Assembly (NCBI RefSeq): GCF_026262505.1
Contig: NC_067204.1
Location: forward strand, 25,761,300 to 25,825,299
Direction: 5' to 3'
Length of the DNA stretch: 64,000 nucleotides
Origin: Trichomonas vaginalis G3
Taxonomy: Eukaryota > Parabasalia > Trichomonadida > Trichomonadidae
A program made the translations under genes and the position numbers. This document shows, piece by piece, positions 53,433-62,922 of this stretch; within the stretch, counting starts at the first letter, position 1, and every line of letters begins with the position of its first letter. Under the pieces are notes generated by a model, which was not told the origin of the DNA, did not search any database, and saw nothing but the letters and a program-made list of their open reading frames with translations.

Positions 53433-53873
53433 CTAGTAATAAAATAACTTTAATAGTTGGTGTAACTTTTTCGAAAATTCTGGTTTTTTCATGTAATTGG
53501 CTAACAATTCTTCACCGTGATCACTGATAGCACGATTGATCAAAGATGCAGCCGTCTTTGGGTTAAATTCTGGGTCAAGTTCGTATTTTTTACGGTAATT
53601 ATATAAGGTGGCAGGACAAACGTTTGTACTCTTGGCGAGAATTTCTATGAGACCTTTGTTAGCTGGATCCAAGCTGTCTTCAATGAGGCTCATTAGGAGA
53701 GATACTTGAGTGTCTGACAAATTTGCTGCATTTAACTTTTGCCTTGGAACAAGTTTGCCTAGTTGCAGGAGTTTCTCTGCAATGTGTTGCGGAATGGATT
53801 CCAGATTGGGTATATCTGTTTCTTCATCCATTTTTGTTGTTGGGCCATGAGTTCGAGGTTTGTTAGGTACCAA
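53433..53873 (-). pseudogene. N-terminal part of the Tigger-like transposase
   Basis: 146 residues. STNVCPATLYNYRKKYEL near residue 85-105 is a helix-turn-helix like those at the N-terminus of pogo/Tigger transposases. It then reads into [25 protein letters not shown], shared with the start of the C-terminal part at 47205-49559 through the 80-bp duplication. After that it diverges and ends within about 20 residues. It is therefore the 5' piece of the same gene, cut off by the 4 kb block. The start MVPNKPRTHGP follows a hairpin AAAAACGATAT/ATATCGTTTTT at 53880-53912. Confidence 0.65.
53491..53570. repeat. 80-bp duplication, copy 2
   Basis: Identical to 49435-49514; marks the other edge of the 4 kb block in the Tigger-like transposase gene. 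Confidence 0.85.
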
Positions 53874-53942
53874 TTTTTAAAAACGATATGAGAGGAATAT
53901 ATCGTTTTTAGTTTTTTTTTTAAAAAAAATATAAGTAAAGGG

Positions 53943-55788
53943 GTTTGTATTGTCAGTAATCTAAGGATGATGCTATCTTCTAGGTTTTGTATGACTGGCT
54001 TATGATTTGACTAAAGAATCTCTTGAAAATCTGACAATGCGTGGAATCTGGAGAAATGCAGCAGTTTGTATTGTTATCAATCTAAGGATGATGCTATCTT
54101 CTAGGTTTTGTATGACTGGCTTATGATTTGACTAAAGAATCTCTTGAAAATCTGACAATGCGTGGAATCTGGAGAAATGCAGCAGTTTGTATTGTTATCA
54201 ATCTAAGGATGATGCTATCTTCTAGGTTTTGTATGACTGGCTTATGATTTGACTAAAGAATCTCTTGAAAATCTGACAATGCGTGGAATCTGGAGAAATG
54301 CAGCAGTTTGTATTGTTATCAATCTAAGGATGATGCTATCTTCTAGGTTTTGTATGACTGGCTTATGATTTGACTAAAGAATCTCTTGAAAATCTGACAA
54401 TGCGTGGAATCTGGAGAAATGCAGCAGTTTGTATTGTTATCAATCTAAGGATGATGCTATCTTCTAGGTTTTGTATGACTGGCTTATGATTTGACTAAAG
54501 AATCTCTTGAAAATCTGACAATGCGTGGAATCTGGAGAAATGCAGCAGTTTGTATTGTTATCAATCTAAGGATGATGCTATCTTCTAGGTTTTGTATGAC
54601 TGGCTTATGATTTGACTAAAGAATCTCTTGAAAATCTGACAATGCGTGGAATCTGGAGAAATGCAGCAGTTTGTATTGTTATCAATCTAAGGATGATGCT
54701 ATCTTCTAGGTTTTGTATGACTGGCTTATGATTTGACTAAAGAATCTCTTGAAAATCTGACAATGCGTGGAATCTGGAGAAATGCAGCAGTTTGTATTGT
54801 TATCAATCTAAGGATGATGCTATCTTCTAGGTTTTGTATGACTGGCTTATGATTTGACTAAAGAATCTCTTGAAAATCTGACAATGCGTGGAATCTGGAG
54901 AAATGCAGCAGTTTGTATTGTTATCAATCTAAGGATGATGCTATCTTCTAGGTTTTGTATGACTGGCTTATGATTTGACTAAAGAATCTCTTGAAAATCT
55001 GACAATGCGTGGAATCTGGAGAAATGCAGCAGTTTGTATTGTTATCAATCTAAGGATGATGCTATCTTCTAGGTTTTGTATGACTGGCTTATGATTTGAC
55101 TAAAGAATCTCTTGAAAATCTGACAATGCGTGGAATCTGGAGAAATGCAGCAGTTTGTATTGTTATCAATCTAAGGATGATGCTATCTTCTAGGTTTTGT
55201 ATGACTGGCTTATGATTTGACTAAAGAATCTCTTGAAAATCTGACAATGCGTGGAATCTGGAGAAATGCAGCAGTTTGTATTGTTATCAATCTAAGGATG
55301 ATGCTATCTTCTAGGTTTTGTATGACTGGCTTATGATTTGACTAAAGAATCTCTTGAAAATCTGACAATGCGTGGAATCTGGAGAAATGCAGCAGTTTGT
55401 ATTGTTATCAATCTAAGGATGATGCTATCTTCTAGGTTTTGTATGACTGGCTTATGATTTGACTAAAGAATCTCTTGAAAATCTGACAATGCGTGGAATC
55501 TGGAGAAATGCAGCAGTTTGTATTGTTATCAATCTAAGGATGATGCTATCTTCTAGGTTTTGTATGACTGGCTTATGATTTGACTAAAGAATCTCTTGAA
55601 AATCTGACAATGCGTGGAATCTGGAGAAATGCAGCAGTTTGTATTGTTATCAATCTAAGGATGATGCTATCTTCTAGGTTTTGTATGACTGGCTTATGAT
55701 TTGACTAAAGAATCTCTTGAAAATCTGACAATGCGTGGAATCTGGAGAAATGCAGCAGTTTGTATTGTTATCAATCTAAGGATGATGC
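53943..55788. repeat. 121-bp satellite, about 15 near-identical copies
   Basis: The period is exactly 121 bases, seen in the one-base shift of GCAGTTTGTATTG per two sequence lines. All copies after the first look identical; the first differs slightly (TTGTCAGTAATC for TTGTTATCAATC). 121 is not a multiple of three, and stops occur in all frames, so it is not coding. Homogeneity points to recent expansion or gene conversion. Confidence 0.95.
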
Positions 55789-56136
55789 AATCGACATTAA
55801 TAATTTCATTTTCACTCATATCATTGTTGTTATTTCATCTTCTAAATAGATTATTTGCTTCCATTCTCTGAGCACAATATCTCACAGCTTCCATGTTAGG
55901 GTCGGCACACTAACACATCATGCAATGAGAATAGCTCGTAGAGCAATAAAGAAAAATGAAGTTATAAATAAACTATAGAATTTAAACGTATAAATTTAAA
56001 TGTGTTAACGTCATTTTGAAGTGAATTTTACGATGTCAAACTATAGTTAACCTTGGAGCAATCTCTTTTCTGATTGCAGGCAGAGTTCTGCATCCTGAGG
56101 ACTTTGCCTTGCAGATATGCTTGTAATCACTACGTG
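55789..56136. other. Non-coding DNA beside the satellite
   Basis: On the minus strand 55830-55915 a short frame with NMEAVRYCAQRMEANN reads protein-like but has no start or partner. Otherwise nothing is recognised. Confidence 0.3.
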
Positions 56137-56450
56137 AGCAACTTGGTGTTGCAAGTTGCTGTCTTTACCGGTTAGCTTTTTTTGAAGTTTCTTCGCATCT
56201 TATATAAGCTCTAGATCAATATTTATCATCAGAATTTGCATCTCATAAAGCACAATATTAATCAAATAGGCAAATTTCATTCGGAATCTCTCATTAAATG
56301 AGAAACTCCGAATGAGATTTGCTCTAAGGTAATGTACTTGTTATGCTTGGCCTAGAAGCAAGGAGGAAACATGTATATGGTTTGTTTATACTGAAGTTAT
56401 CTGGAATTCTCTCAATTGAGGATTCAAATCCAGATAACAGCAGTATAAGT
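56137..56450. repeat. Cluster of three hairpins
   Basis: AGCAACTTG/CAAGTTGCT (56137-56160), TCATTCGGAATCTCTCATT with its near-complement (56277-56316), and a longer imperfect stem pairing TTATACTGAAGTTATCTGGA with TCCAGATAACAGCAGTATAA (about 56386-56450). They stand in the same order, outside the arm-like sequence at 56620-56740, as the hairpin arrays of the foldback element at 18240-19890. Confidence 0.6.
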
Positions 56451-56599
56451 TAATATTGTTGTGCACCTCAGGTTGTTTATAGGCCCGAGAACGAGAAAAG
56501 AATTTATGGTGTGAATTGGCTCGATATATACCTACGCTCTGTAAAAAATACGTTATATTTTCTTTCATATGAGAAAAATGTTTTTCTTTTTTATAATAC

Positions 56600-56745
56600 T
56601 ATGTGCTTTGTTACTTCATAAATTGTCTATTTTTCTTATTAAAACCTATTTTTTCCGTGTGATTCGGAATCTACGCATTCAAAAAATGCGTTTTCCGCTC
56701 TCAGAACGCGAAAATATGAACTACATGACAAGAGATATTGGATGA
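56600..56745. mobile_element. Decayed relative of the foldback element's inner arm
   Basis: AAAACCTATTTTTTCCGTGTGATTC and later CTCAGAACGCGAAAATATGAA...ACATGACAAGAGATA match, with gaps, the inner arm of the foldback element (18780-18880: AAAACCTATTTTCCCCACG..., GTCAGATCGTGAAAATATGAA...ACATAACAAGATA). The middle third differs. It is an old diverged member or a related family. Confidence 0.5.
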
Positions 56746-56833
56746 ACATATTTATTTTAATTTATGAGTTTCAGAATTCTCACTCTTATATAGTGAAATG
56801 AAAGAATGAAAAAAATAATAAAAATATTTTGGT

Positions 56834-57115
56834 TTACTTCTCACTTAAATTAAAAGGTGCAAGATCACACGTTTCATCATCCACATACATTCTGTAAAGC
56901 ACATTTTCGAGCTGCTCAACAATGATGTTGAATGATCTCATGTGGAAATTATCCTGATTTTGCCTCAAATCAATCAAAAGCTTTGTAACTTCATCACAAA
57001 CAGGGAACAAAATGTCATCTTCATGTATTGGACTGATGATAGCTCCTTGAATCTTTGATTTCATCCAATTAAGCAAATCATTTTTGTATTTCTTGTCTTC
57101 TTCATTATTAAACAT
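56834..57115 (-). CDS. Hypothetical protein or C-terminal gene fragment
   Basis: 93 residues from the first ATG, charged and helical (MFNNEEDKKYKNDLLNWMK... to PFNLSEK). The frame is also open and protein-like upstream of this ATG to about 57210 (TWEKYGSISKFHCGYRLTP), so it may be the end of a longer gene whose front was lost at the AT-rich stretch near 57220. No family recognised. Confidence 0.4.
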   Translation of the reverse strand: MFNNEEDKKYKNDLLNWMKSKIQGAIISPIHEDDILFPVCDEVTKLLIDLRQNQDNFHMRSFNIIVEQLENVLYRMYVDDETCDLAPFNLSEK

Positions 57116-57430
57116 TGGAGTTAATCTGTATCCACAATGGAACTTACTTATAGATCCGTATTTTTCCCAAGTGAGCGGGGTATCTCTAATCCCAGCCCTA
57201 TCGTCCTCCCAGTGTCAGTTTTTAATATAAAATCCAAAATTTTTTTAAAAATAAAAATTTCGAGAAATTTTTCTAGTTTTTTTTTCTTTGATTTCAATAA
57301 TTCAAAATAAATTTTGGAGTAAAAAGACACTATTTAATGAAATTATAGATCCAAGGTGAAGTCATTTTTCTATCCCCGGGATAGACGATACACCCAAAAT
57401 GTCACCTTTTTTGGGATTCTGTTTTTTTTT

Positions 57431-57542
57431 AAGGTTCTCGCTGGCGACCCCCCACGTTCGTCGAAAAAAAATTGGTGATTGGGGGGTCGCCAGCAAAAAT
57501 CAATTTTTTTTCGACGAACGGGGGGTCGCCAGCGAGAACCTT
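57431..57542. repeat. Near-perfect inverted repeat, 42-44 bp arms
   Basis: AAGGTTCTCGCTGGCGACCC... at 57431-57474 pairs with 57501-57542, differing only by an extra CA in the left arm. The 26-bp spacer contains another GGGGGGTCGCCAGC copy of the GC-rich core, so three copies of the core occur in 112 bases. It may be the fused ends of a small transposon or a solo foldback. Confidence 0.75.
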
Positions 57543-57584
57543 AAAAATAAACCTCTGAAATTTTAAAAAGAAAAAGTGTGAAAA

Positions 57585-57655
57585 TCCCCTTGATTCGAAC
57601 CAATGGACTTTACGATTATACTATGACTCTTACCATTGAACTATGACTCTAAGGG
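57585..57655 (-). pseudogene. tRNA-like sequence (relic)
   Basis: 71 bases on the minus strand. TAGTTCAATGG matches a Pol III A box and GGTTCGAATCA a B box, at tRNA-like spacing; the ends CCCTTAG and CAAGGGG can partly pair. The T stem lacks a base and the D and anticodon stems do not pair well, and a second A-box-like TAGTATAATCG lies between. Hence a tRNA pseudogene or SINE-like piece rather than a working tRNA; the anticodon cannot be named. Confidence 0.35.
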
Positions 57656-57977
57656 TTCGAAAATTTATTTGGTGATAATATAAACTTTAATGAAAAATTA
57701 ATCAGATCAATTTAGAAATATTTATTCATAATATTGAATGAATGTATAAATCTAAATAGTATATTATCAAAAAAAATAAAAAAAATAAAAATAAAAATAA
57801 AAAATTAATAATAATAGTACCATCACCACAATTAGCAAATTCAAAAGATATATGAATTGCTATCGATCTCTTTCAAACAAACACATAGAAATTTTGATTA
57901 AGTATTTCAAATTTTTATATGAGATAAATATTGAACAGATAAAATATAAAACAATTTTTAATAATAAATATAGATAT
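57656..57977. other. AT-rich gap before the hAT gene
   Basis: Includes an A-rich AAAAAT tract at 57770-57805. No terminal repeat of the hAT element could be identified here. Confidence 0.4.
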
Positions 57978-59712
57978 TTATTTTGTAGCCATTAAAATTT
58001 CTCGGCTATCTAATAAAATTTTGTGAGAACGTAATCTTTTCAAATTTAGTATCAATCTTTGGTCTTTTATTGTTCTCTCACATGTTGCTTCTGAAGGTGA
58101 AGCGGAGATAACACGAAGGGCGATATCTGCAAAGATTGATACATTGCCATCTCTATGAGAGATTTCTTCCCAACCGTATTCTTGACGTTCTTGAATCATA
58201 TCATCAGAGAAGATATCATTATCACTATTAATATACGTGTTAAATAGTGTAATAATATCTGTTATTGTTTGACCCGGAATACGAAATTGTTCCAAAATAC
58301 TTTTGAGATACTGCCTAGCTGCAACAAAATGGTTAACCGGCTGATTTGAACTAGATGTTACATCTGCGAGATCAAGCATAGGAGGGTCAATTGTAGCAGT
58401 TACCTGACGAATTGATCCCTCCTCAACCATATCAAGAGAAACTTCAGTCGAACCTTCTTCAAAGATAGAGTCCATATAGATAGATTGAATGTCTTCTACT
58501 GGATTAACGAAAGTTACGTTTGTAATATCAAATGAATTAATTGCCGGAGATTCGTTGATCTGCGCTCCGTGGACGAATTTTTGGTTGAAATAATACCTAC
58601 CTTTCGGTGTAAAAGCGAAGGCTAAGCACCAAAGACCTCCAAAGTCCGATCCAAGGGTATAGTTCAACAACGATCTTGAAAGGATTCCAGCAAAAGGATT
58701 GTTGTTGCTGCTGGAAAGGTATTGGAGTGCTTCAATACCCTTGCAAAGCCATACGTAGCAATCAGATATCTTGGTTTTATCTGATTCGAACGTGGAAATA
58801 AGCTTCTTGAGAATTGCCAAGCAGTCTCTTAAGAACTTGATGTTTTCAATATCAATACGCGTATATCTTGAAATTTTGTCTTGATACTTGATAATAAACA
58901 TACAAATATTATAATCATAGATCCACCTGGTGGATACATGCTTTGGACAGAGAGCTCCGATGTCTTCAACATGGATTCTACAAAGAGCTGATATTTCGTG
59001 GATATGTTTCACAATTGCTCCTAATGCTACGTCTTTTGTTGTCATATATTGATAACAATTATGAATCCTGTGGCATAAACACGGGATAAACAAGATTTTG
59101 AATAACCTTGGGTCATTTGAGTTGTAGAACGATTGATTCCATCCTTTCTGAAAACATTTCAATTGCGCTTTATTGCCATCGCAAACTACACTGCTGATCT
59201 TAACATCTCTAATGAAGATTCTGTTAAATCCTTGAGTAAGCGAGTGGATATAATCTTCAGATGTTCCACCATTCATTTGGATTGACTCAACAGGATAGGG
59301 CCGCTTACTTTGCAGAGGATTTGTGAGGGAGAAGTCCAGATTGTGAAACTGCTGAGTCTTCCCCTCATCAATGGCAACACAGGTACAGGCAAGCTTAGCA
59401 AACTCATCAACTTTTGCAACATGGATTGAATTTGCAATTTGTATCATTGTTTGCCTTAGTTTGTCAGTTGAAATAGGCTGGTATATTTGAGAAGCTAGTT
59501 TATCAACATTGATGTTAACATTGTGTAACTGTGGGAACTTCAATATCATCGAGTCTGCAGTATACATTATAATGGTTTTAACTAGCTTTGTAAACTCTGG
59601 GCTTGAGAAGGTATTCAGAGCCAAGTTAAATCTTCCAGTAAATGTAGCAAGCTGTTCATAAATATCCCCTAACGATATAGGTGTAAGCCCTGTTGCTGGG
59701 ACGTTAGTTAGT
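57978..59712 (-). pseudogene. hAT-type transposase, 5' end cut by Polinton 2
   Basis: The frame runs from the stop at 57978 up to about 59712 with no interruption; the first in-frame ATG is at 59624, but coding (e.g. PISLGDIYEQLATFTG) continues upstream into the Polinton boundary. Counting from that Met: D86 in CVAIDEGKT, D149 in SSVVCDGNKAQ, the C-x-C-H...H zinc-like ILFIPCLCHRIHNCYQ, TRW in CPKHVSTRWIYDY, and the C-terminal dimerisation/catalytic block SPSEATCERTIKDQ (E516). These are the hAT hallmarks. Loss of the N-terminal BED-type region would disable it. Confidence 0.75.
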
Positions 59713-59963
59713 ATGACTAAGTTGGGTACTGAGGCACTGCGCGCCTCCGTACACCACTTAGCGGTTTTGACACTTTACGAAACCGGTAACGTATATTTTA
59801 CAACACAACCATAACACCAACTTAACCTTAAATATTTACAAAACCATCTGACACATAAATGACTTCACTAACGACTTCACTAACGAATTCACTACCGTCC
59901 TCACTAAATAAAAAAATAACCTTATTTTATTTTTTTTAATTTTTTTTATTTCATTGTAAAGAC

Positions 59964-60398
59964 ATGTCTGACTACATTTACTATGACTCTTTCCCAGAAC
60001 GTTTCCGTGAACTATTCAAAACTCAAGTAAAACTGAGAAACATGCATTTTAACAAAGACAGACCCATTGACGATGAAAGAAACCCTGAATATATTATAAT
60101 ACCTTATGATGCTAAATTTATTGCATACATTCCTTATGGTCGCAGAGGAACGAAAACTATTTCAACAAAGAACAAAAATTATTTCTGGAGCGATGAAGAA
60201 AATTGCCTTATCTACATAAATGCATACTTAAATAAAGCTACATATTGTACAAAAGAAGGTTGGACTGGATTTGAGCTCTACATATACGACGACGATGGAA
60301 ACAGACGTTGTGTATACCCATACGATAATATGTACCATTGTTTTCATCAAGCATTAAACGAATACATAGTCAGTAAGGGTCTCATTCCTGCTGAGTAG
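59964..60398 (+). CDS. Polinton 2 protein of unknown function
   Basis: 144 residues, Tyr- and Asp-rich, from MSDYIYYDSFPERF to SKGLIPAE. Strand-rich middle (EYIIIPYDAKFIAYIPYG). The leader TTTATTTCATTGTAAAGAC is the element-type start motif seen also in Polinton 1. No domain recognised. It is followed by the GATC palindrome at 60492. Confidence 0.5.
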   Translation: MSDYIYYDSFPERFRELFKTQVKLRNMHFNKDRPIDDERNPEYIIIPYDAKFIAYIPYGRRGTKTISTKNKNYFWSDEENCLIYINAYLNKATYCTKEGWTGFELYIYDDDGNRRCVYPYDNMYHCFHQALNEYIVSKGLIPAE

Positions 60399-60491
60399 AA
60401 ATGCTTTATTTTTGTTCCCACATTTATATAAAAATAAATGATATCACCACCCTCACACGTATGAAAACATCCATTTAAATTTAGGTGAAGT

Positions 60492-60505
60492 GGTGAGATC
60501 TCACC
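60492..60505. repeat. GATC-centred palindrome in Polinton 2
   Basis: GGTGAGATCTCACC followed by TCTTTTTTCACCTGTTTTTTCACC, the same module as the family at 30.3-34.7 kb in Polinton 1, here between convergent genes. Confidence 0.8.
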
Positions 60506-60546
60506 TCTTTTTTCACCTGTTTTTTCACCCTGTTGAACTCATTGCT

Positions 60547-60783
60547 TTATAACTCTCTTCCTTTATCCAACTCTTCTAACTTCTTCTTAAGTTCAGCAAT
60601 GTTGTCCTCATGAAGTTTAATCTTTCTCAAAATTCCTTCTTTATCTAATGGTTGCTTTATCTTTCTAAACTGAACTCTACCATCCTTCATAGTATGAATG
60701 TAAAAACCTTCTGGAATAGTTCCTGATTTAATGTATTCTACCAAAAACTTTTGTTTCATTGCTTCAGTGACTTTATTTGTCAT
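60547..60783 (-). CDS. Small KDG-RK motif protein of Polinton 2
   Basis: About 78 residues from MTNKVTEAM (an in-frame Met three codons upstream is possible). GFYIHTMKDGRVQFRKIKQPL is shared in pattern with the protein at 62923-63357; a Lys/Glu coiled coil follows. Function unknown. Confidence 0.45.
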   Translation of the reverse strand: MTNKVTEAMKQKFLVEYIKSGTIPEGFYIHTMKDGRVQFRKIKQPLDKEGILRKIKLHEDNIAELKKKLEELDKGREL

Positions 60784-60831
60784 TTCAATCAAATAAAAAT
60801 TTTAATATTAAATAAAAATAACGTTATTTTT

Positions 60832-61290
60832 TCAGTAAGGAAACGCAGGAGTTTTACGATTTATTTGTGGTGTAGGTTCTGGTTTAAATGTTGGAGTCGG
60901 TTTTGGAGTTGACTTTTGAACAGGAGTTTGTAATTCCATAGGTTCAGGAGTCATTGAAGGTGTTGTTTGTGAAGGCGTTGGTTTTGGCGATGGTGTCGGA
61001 GTTTGTTTAACTTCAGCTACTTCAGTATTATTTACAACATTTGCTTTATTTCTTTTCAACATCATTACTGCTCCTGCTGTAGCTAGCAAACCTAGTGGGA
61101 GACCATATTTTATATAAGGACTTGACCAAATGCTATTTTTGACAGGAGCTGGTGGAACACCTAACCTTGGTGAGACTGCTCTTTGCCATTGTGCAGCTCG
61201 TAAGAAATATTCAATAGGTGCTCCATAATCGTTTGGTAAAGTTTGTTTCATAGATGGTGAAGGTTCACGAGAGCTTGATGAAGAACTCAT
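60832..61290 (-). CDS. Polinton 2 membrane-anchored Pro/Thr-rich protein
   Basis: 152 residues. Ser-rich N-terminus, one membrane segment at about residues 62-80 (YGLPLGLLATAGAVMML) followed by basic KRNK, and a long Pro/Thr/Ser tail with TPSPKPTPSQ repeats. There is no signal peptide, so type III or tail orientation is open. It lies directly downstream of the capsid gene, so it may be a minor virion protein. Confidence 0.5.
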   Translation of the reverse strand: MSSSSSSREPSPSMKQTLPNDYGAPIEYFLRAAQWQRAVSPRLGVPPAPVKNSIWSSPYIKYGLPLGLLATAGAVMMLKRNKANVVNNTEVAEVKQTPTPSPKPTPSQTTPSMTPEPMELQTPVQKSTPKPTPTFKPEPTPQINRKTPAFPY

Positions 61291-61320
61291 TTATAAGCTT
61301 TAAAAATAAACGTTCATCCT

Positions 61321-62895
61321 TTATTCCTCACTGTCGTCAGTTGCTAAGTTATAGTCGTCAAGTCTTATTATTGGTATGCCTGACTGTCTTACTTGTATTG
61401 CAAAGCAACAATCCCTCATAAATCCAATAAGTGGCTTTGGTACGTTTTCAGTTGCTAGTTCAATAGGTCCTTTAACAGACAATTTGTATGTTATTGGAGC
61501 AGTAGATGTTTGACCTTGCTGGAAGCAAAAGTCCACTTCAGTTGGAAAACCACATAAGAAATGTGTGTTGTCATAGCTATCCCATTTATGTTCCACACTA
61601 CCATCATCCACCAATGACCTCATAACATCTTCATTAAATCCTATCATATCATTGTTTGTATTGCAGGCGTTCGCAACCATTTCATAAAATACAGGTCCAT
61701 ATGATTTTTCAGGTTCTGCAGGCATATTTCCATAAGCTCCCATGGAAAGCTGAAGATATTTAAACTTAGGGTTCTCAAAATTAACATAATAGTTGTCTTT
61801 CTTTCTAAATAGTGCCCAAATACTTTTAACATTAATAGGCGTATAAGCTGCTGTAAATGTTGCACTTGAACTATCTGTATTCTTTGAGAATGAACCATCC
61901 ATAGGAATCCAATCCATAACTTTAACAGGAAAACATAAAGCCTCGTTTGTATAATGTTCTACAAGTTCTGTATAAATGTTAGGGTCTAAAGAGAATGACT
62001 TTGGATGAATGAAACATTCATTAAAATCCAGCTTTGTTCGAAATAGTTGCTGGGTTACAGTTGTAATAGTAACTGTTCCACTAGATTCTACTGCCTTCGT
62101 TATCATAGTGAATGGTTCATTCCATGGAACAAATTTATTTGTCGGTGGATTTGAATCTGAAGCAAATGCAACTTTAAGAGTTGGATTGAAAGCAATGATA
62201 TCATTTACAGATATAGATGTGCATTGTAAGGCGTCGCTACTGAACTTTACTTTAAGCTGAATGTTTCCTGCAAAAGCTGGAATAAATCGAATAGCTTCTA
62301 ATGGAAGGAATCTTCTAACAGGAATTCTTAAACGAAGCTTAAAATCAAATGATTTTCCTGCTGTAATTGGACCACTAACAATTTGTCCTGTTCTGCATGT
62401 TCCCGAATGACTCCATACATCTTCATGTCGAGTCTTTGAGAAAACATCTACTTTCTTTATTTGTTCGGTAGTTTGTGAGTTTGAAGTTATATATGCTTCT
62501 TCTCTTGCGTTGTCTTGAGAATATACGATACGACCATTTGCAAGGATTTGATATCCAGCAACTGCATAGAAAGCGTCATCGAAACCAATCCAAAATCCTG
62601 GTGGGTTTGTTTTATTGGAACCTGAACCAATTTCTTTATCTACAATAAATTGACCTTCCATTTTATACGTAATGAATGTATTGTAAAGGTCCAACATATT
62701 TTCACCAGGAGGTGAGAGATTGAATGTTACCCATGTGTTATCTTTAGCAGTTCCAGGTTGTGATGGAATCTTTGCGTCAGAATATTTTCTATTAGTGTCA
62801 CCAATTTGAACTGCATTGTCTATGATATCGAAATATGAGCGAATCTGATGAATATGCTCTGCTGGAGTAAATTCGTTTAACTGTTCGTTCTGCAT
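61321..62895 (-). CDS. Polinton 2 major capsid protein
   Basis: 524 residues, unbroken. Beta-rich, with KSFDFKLRLRIPVRRFLPLE and FAGNIQLKVKFSS matching the pattern of the Polinton 1 capsid relic (41164-42811), and DWIPMDGSF, PVFYEMVANACNTNN later. The length fits a double jelly-roll capsid protein. It is known from Polintons as the main shell component. Antisense frames here are shadows. Start is the Met at 62895, followed upstream by a short AT-rich leader shared with the divergent gene region. Confidence 0.7.
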   Translation of the reverse strand: MQNEQLNEFTPAEHIHQIRSYFDIIDNAVQIGDTNRKYSDAKIPSQPGTAKDNTWVTFNLSPPGENMLDLYNTFITYKMEGQFIVDKEIGSGSNKTNPPGFWIGFDDAFYAVAGYQILANGRIVYSQDNAREEAYITSNSQTTEQIKKVDVFSKTRHEDVWSHSGTCRTGQIVSGPITAGKSFDFKLRLRIPVRRFLPLEAIRFIPAFAGNIQLKVKFSSDALQCTSISVNDIIAFNPTLKVAFASDSNPPTNKFVPWNEPFTMITKAVESSGTVTITTVTQQLFRTKLDFNECFIHPKSFSLDPNIYTELVEHYTNEALCFPVKVMDWIPMDGSFSKNTDSSSATFTAAYTPINVKSIWALFRKKDNYYVNFENPKFKYLQLSMGAYGNMPAEPEKSYGPVFYEMVANACNTNNDMIGFNEDVMRSLVDDGSVEHKWDSYDNTHFLCGFPTEVDFCFQQGQTSTAPITYKLSVKGPIELATENVPKPLIGFMRDCCFAIQVRQSGIPIIRLDDYNLATDDSEE

Positions 62896-62922
62896 GTATT
62901 TACTTCGGATAAAAATATCTAT

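Noticed and set aside
53943-55788. CRISPR-like regular repeat
   Set aside because: The 121-bp units are contiguous and identical with no spacers; the setting is eukaryotic. It is a satellite.
57585-57655. Functional tRNA gene
   Set aside because: T stem lacks a base and the D and anticodon arms do not pair; kept only as a relic.
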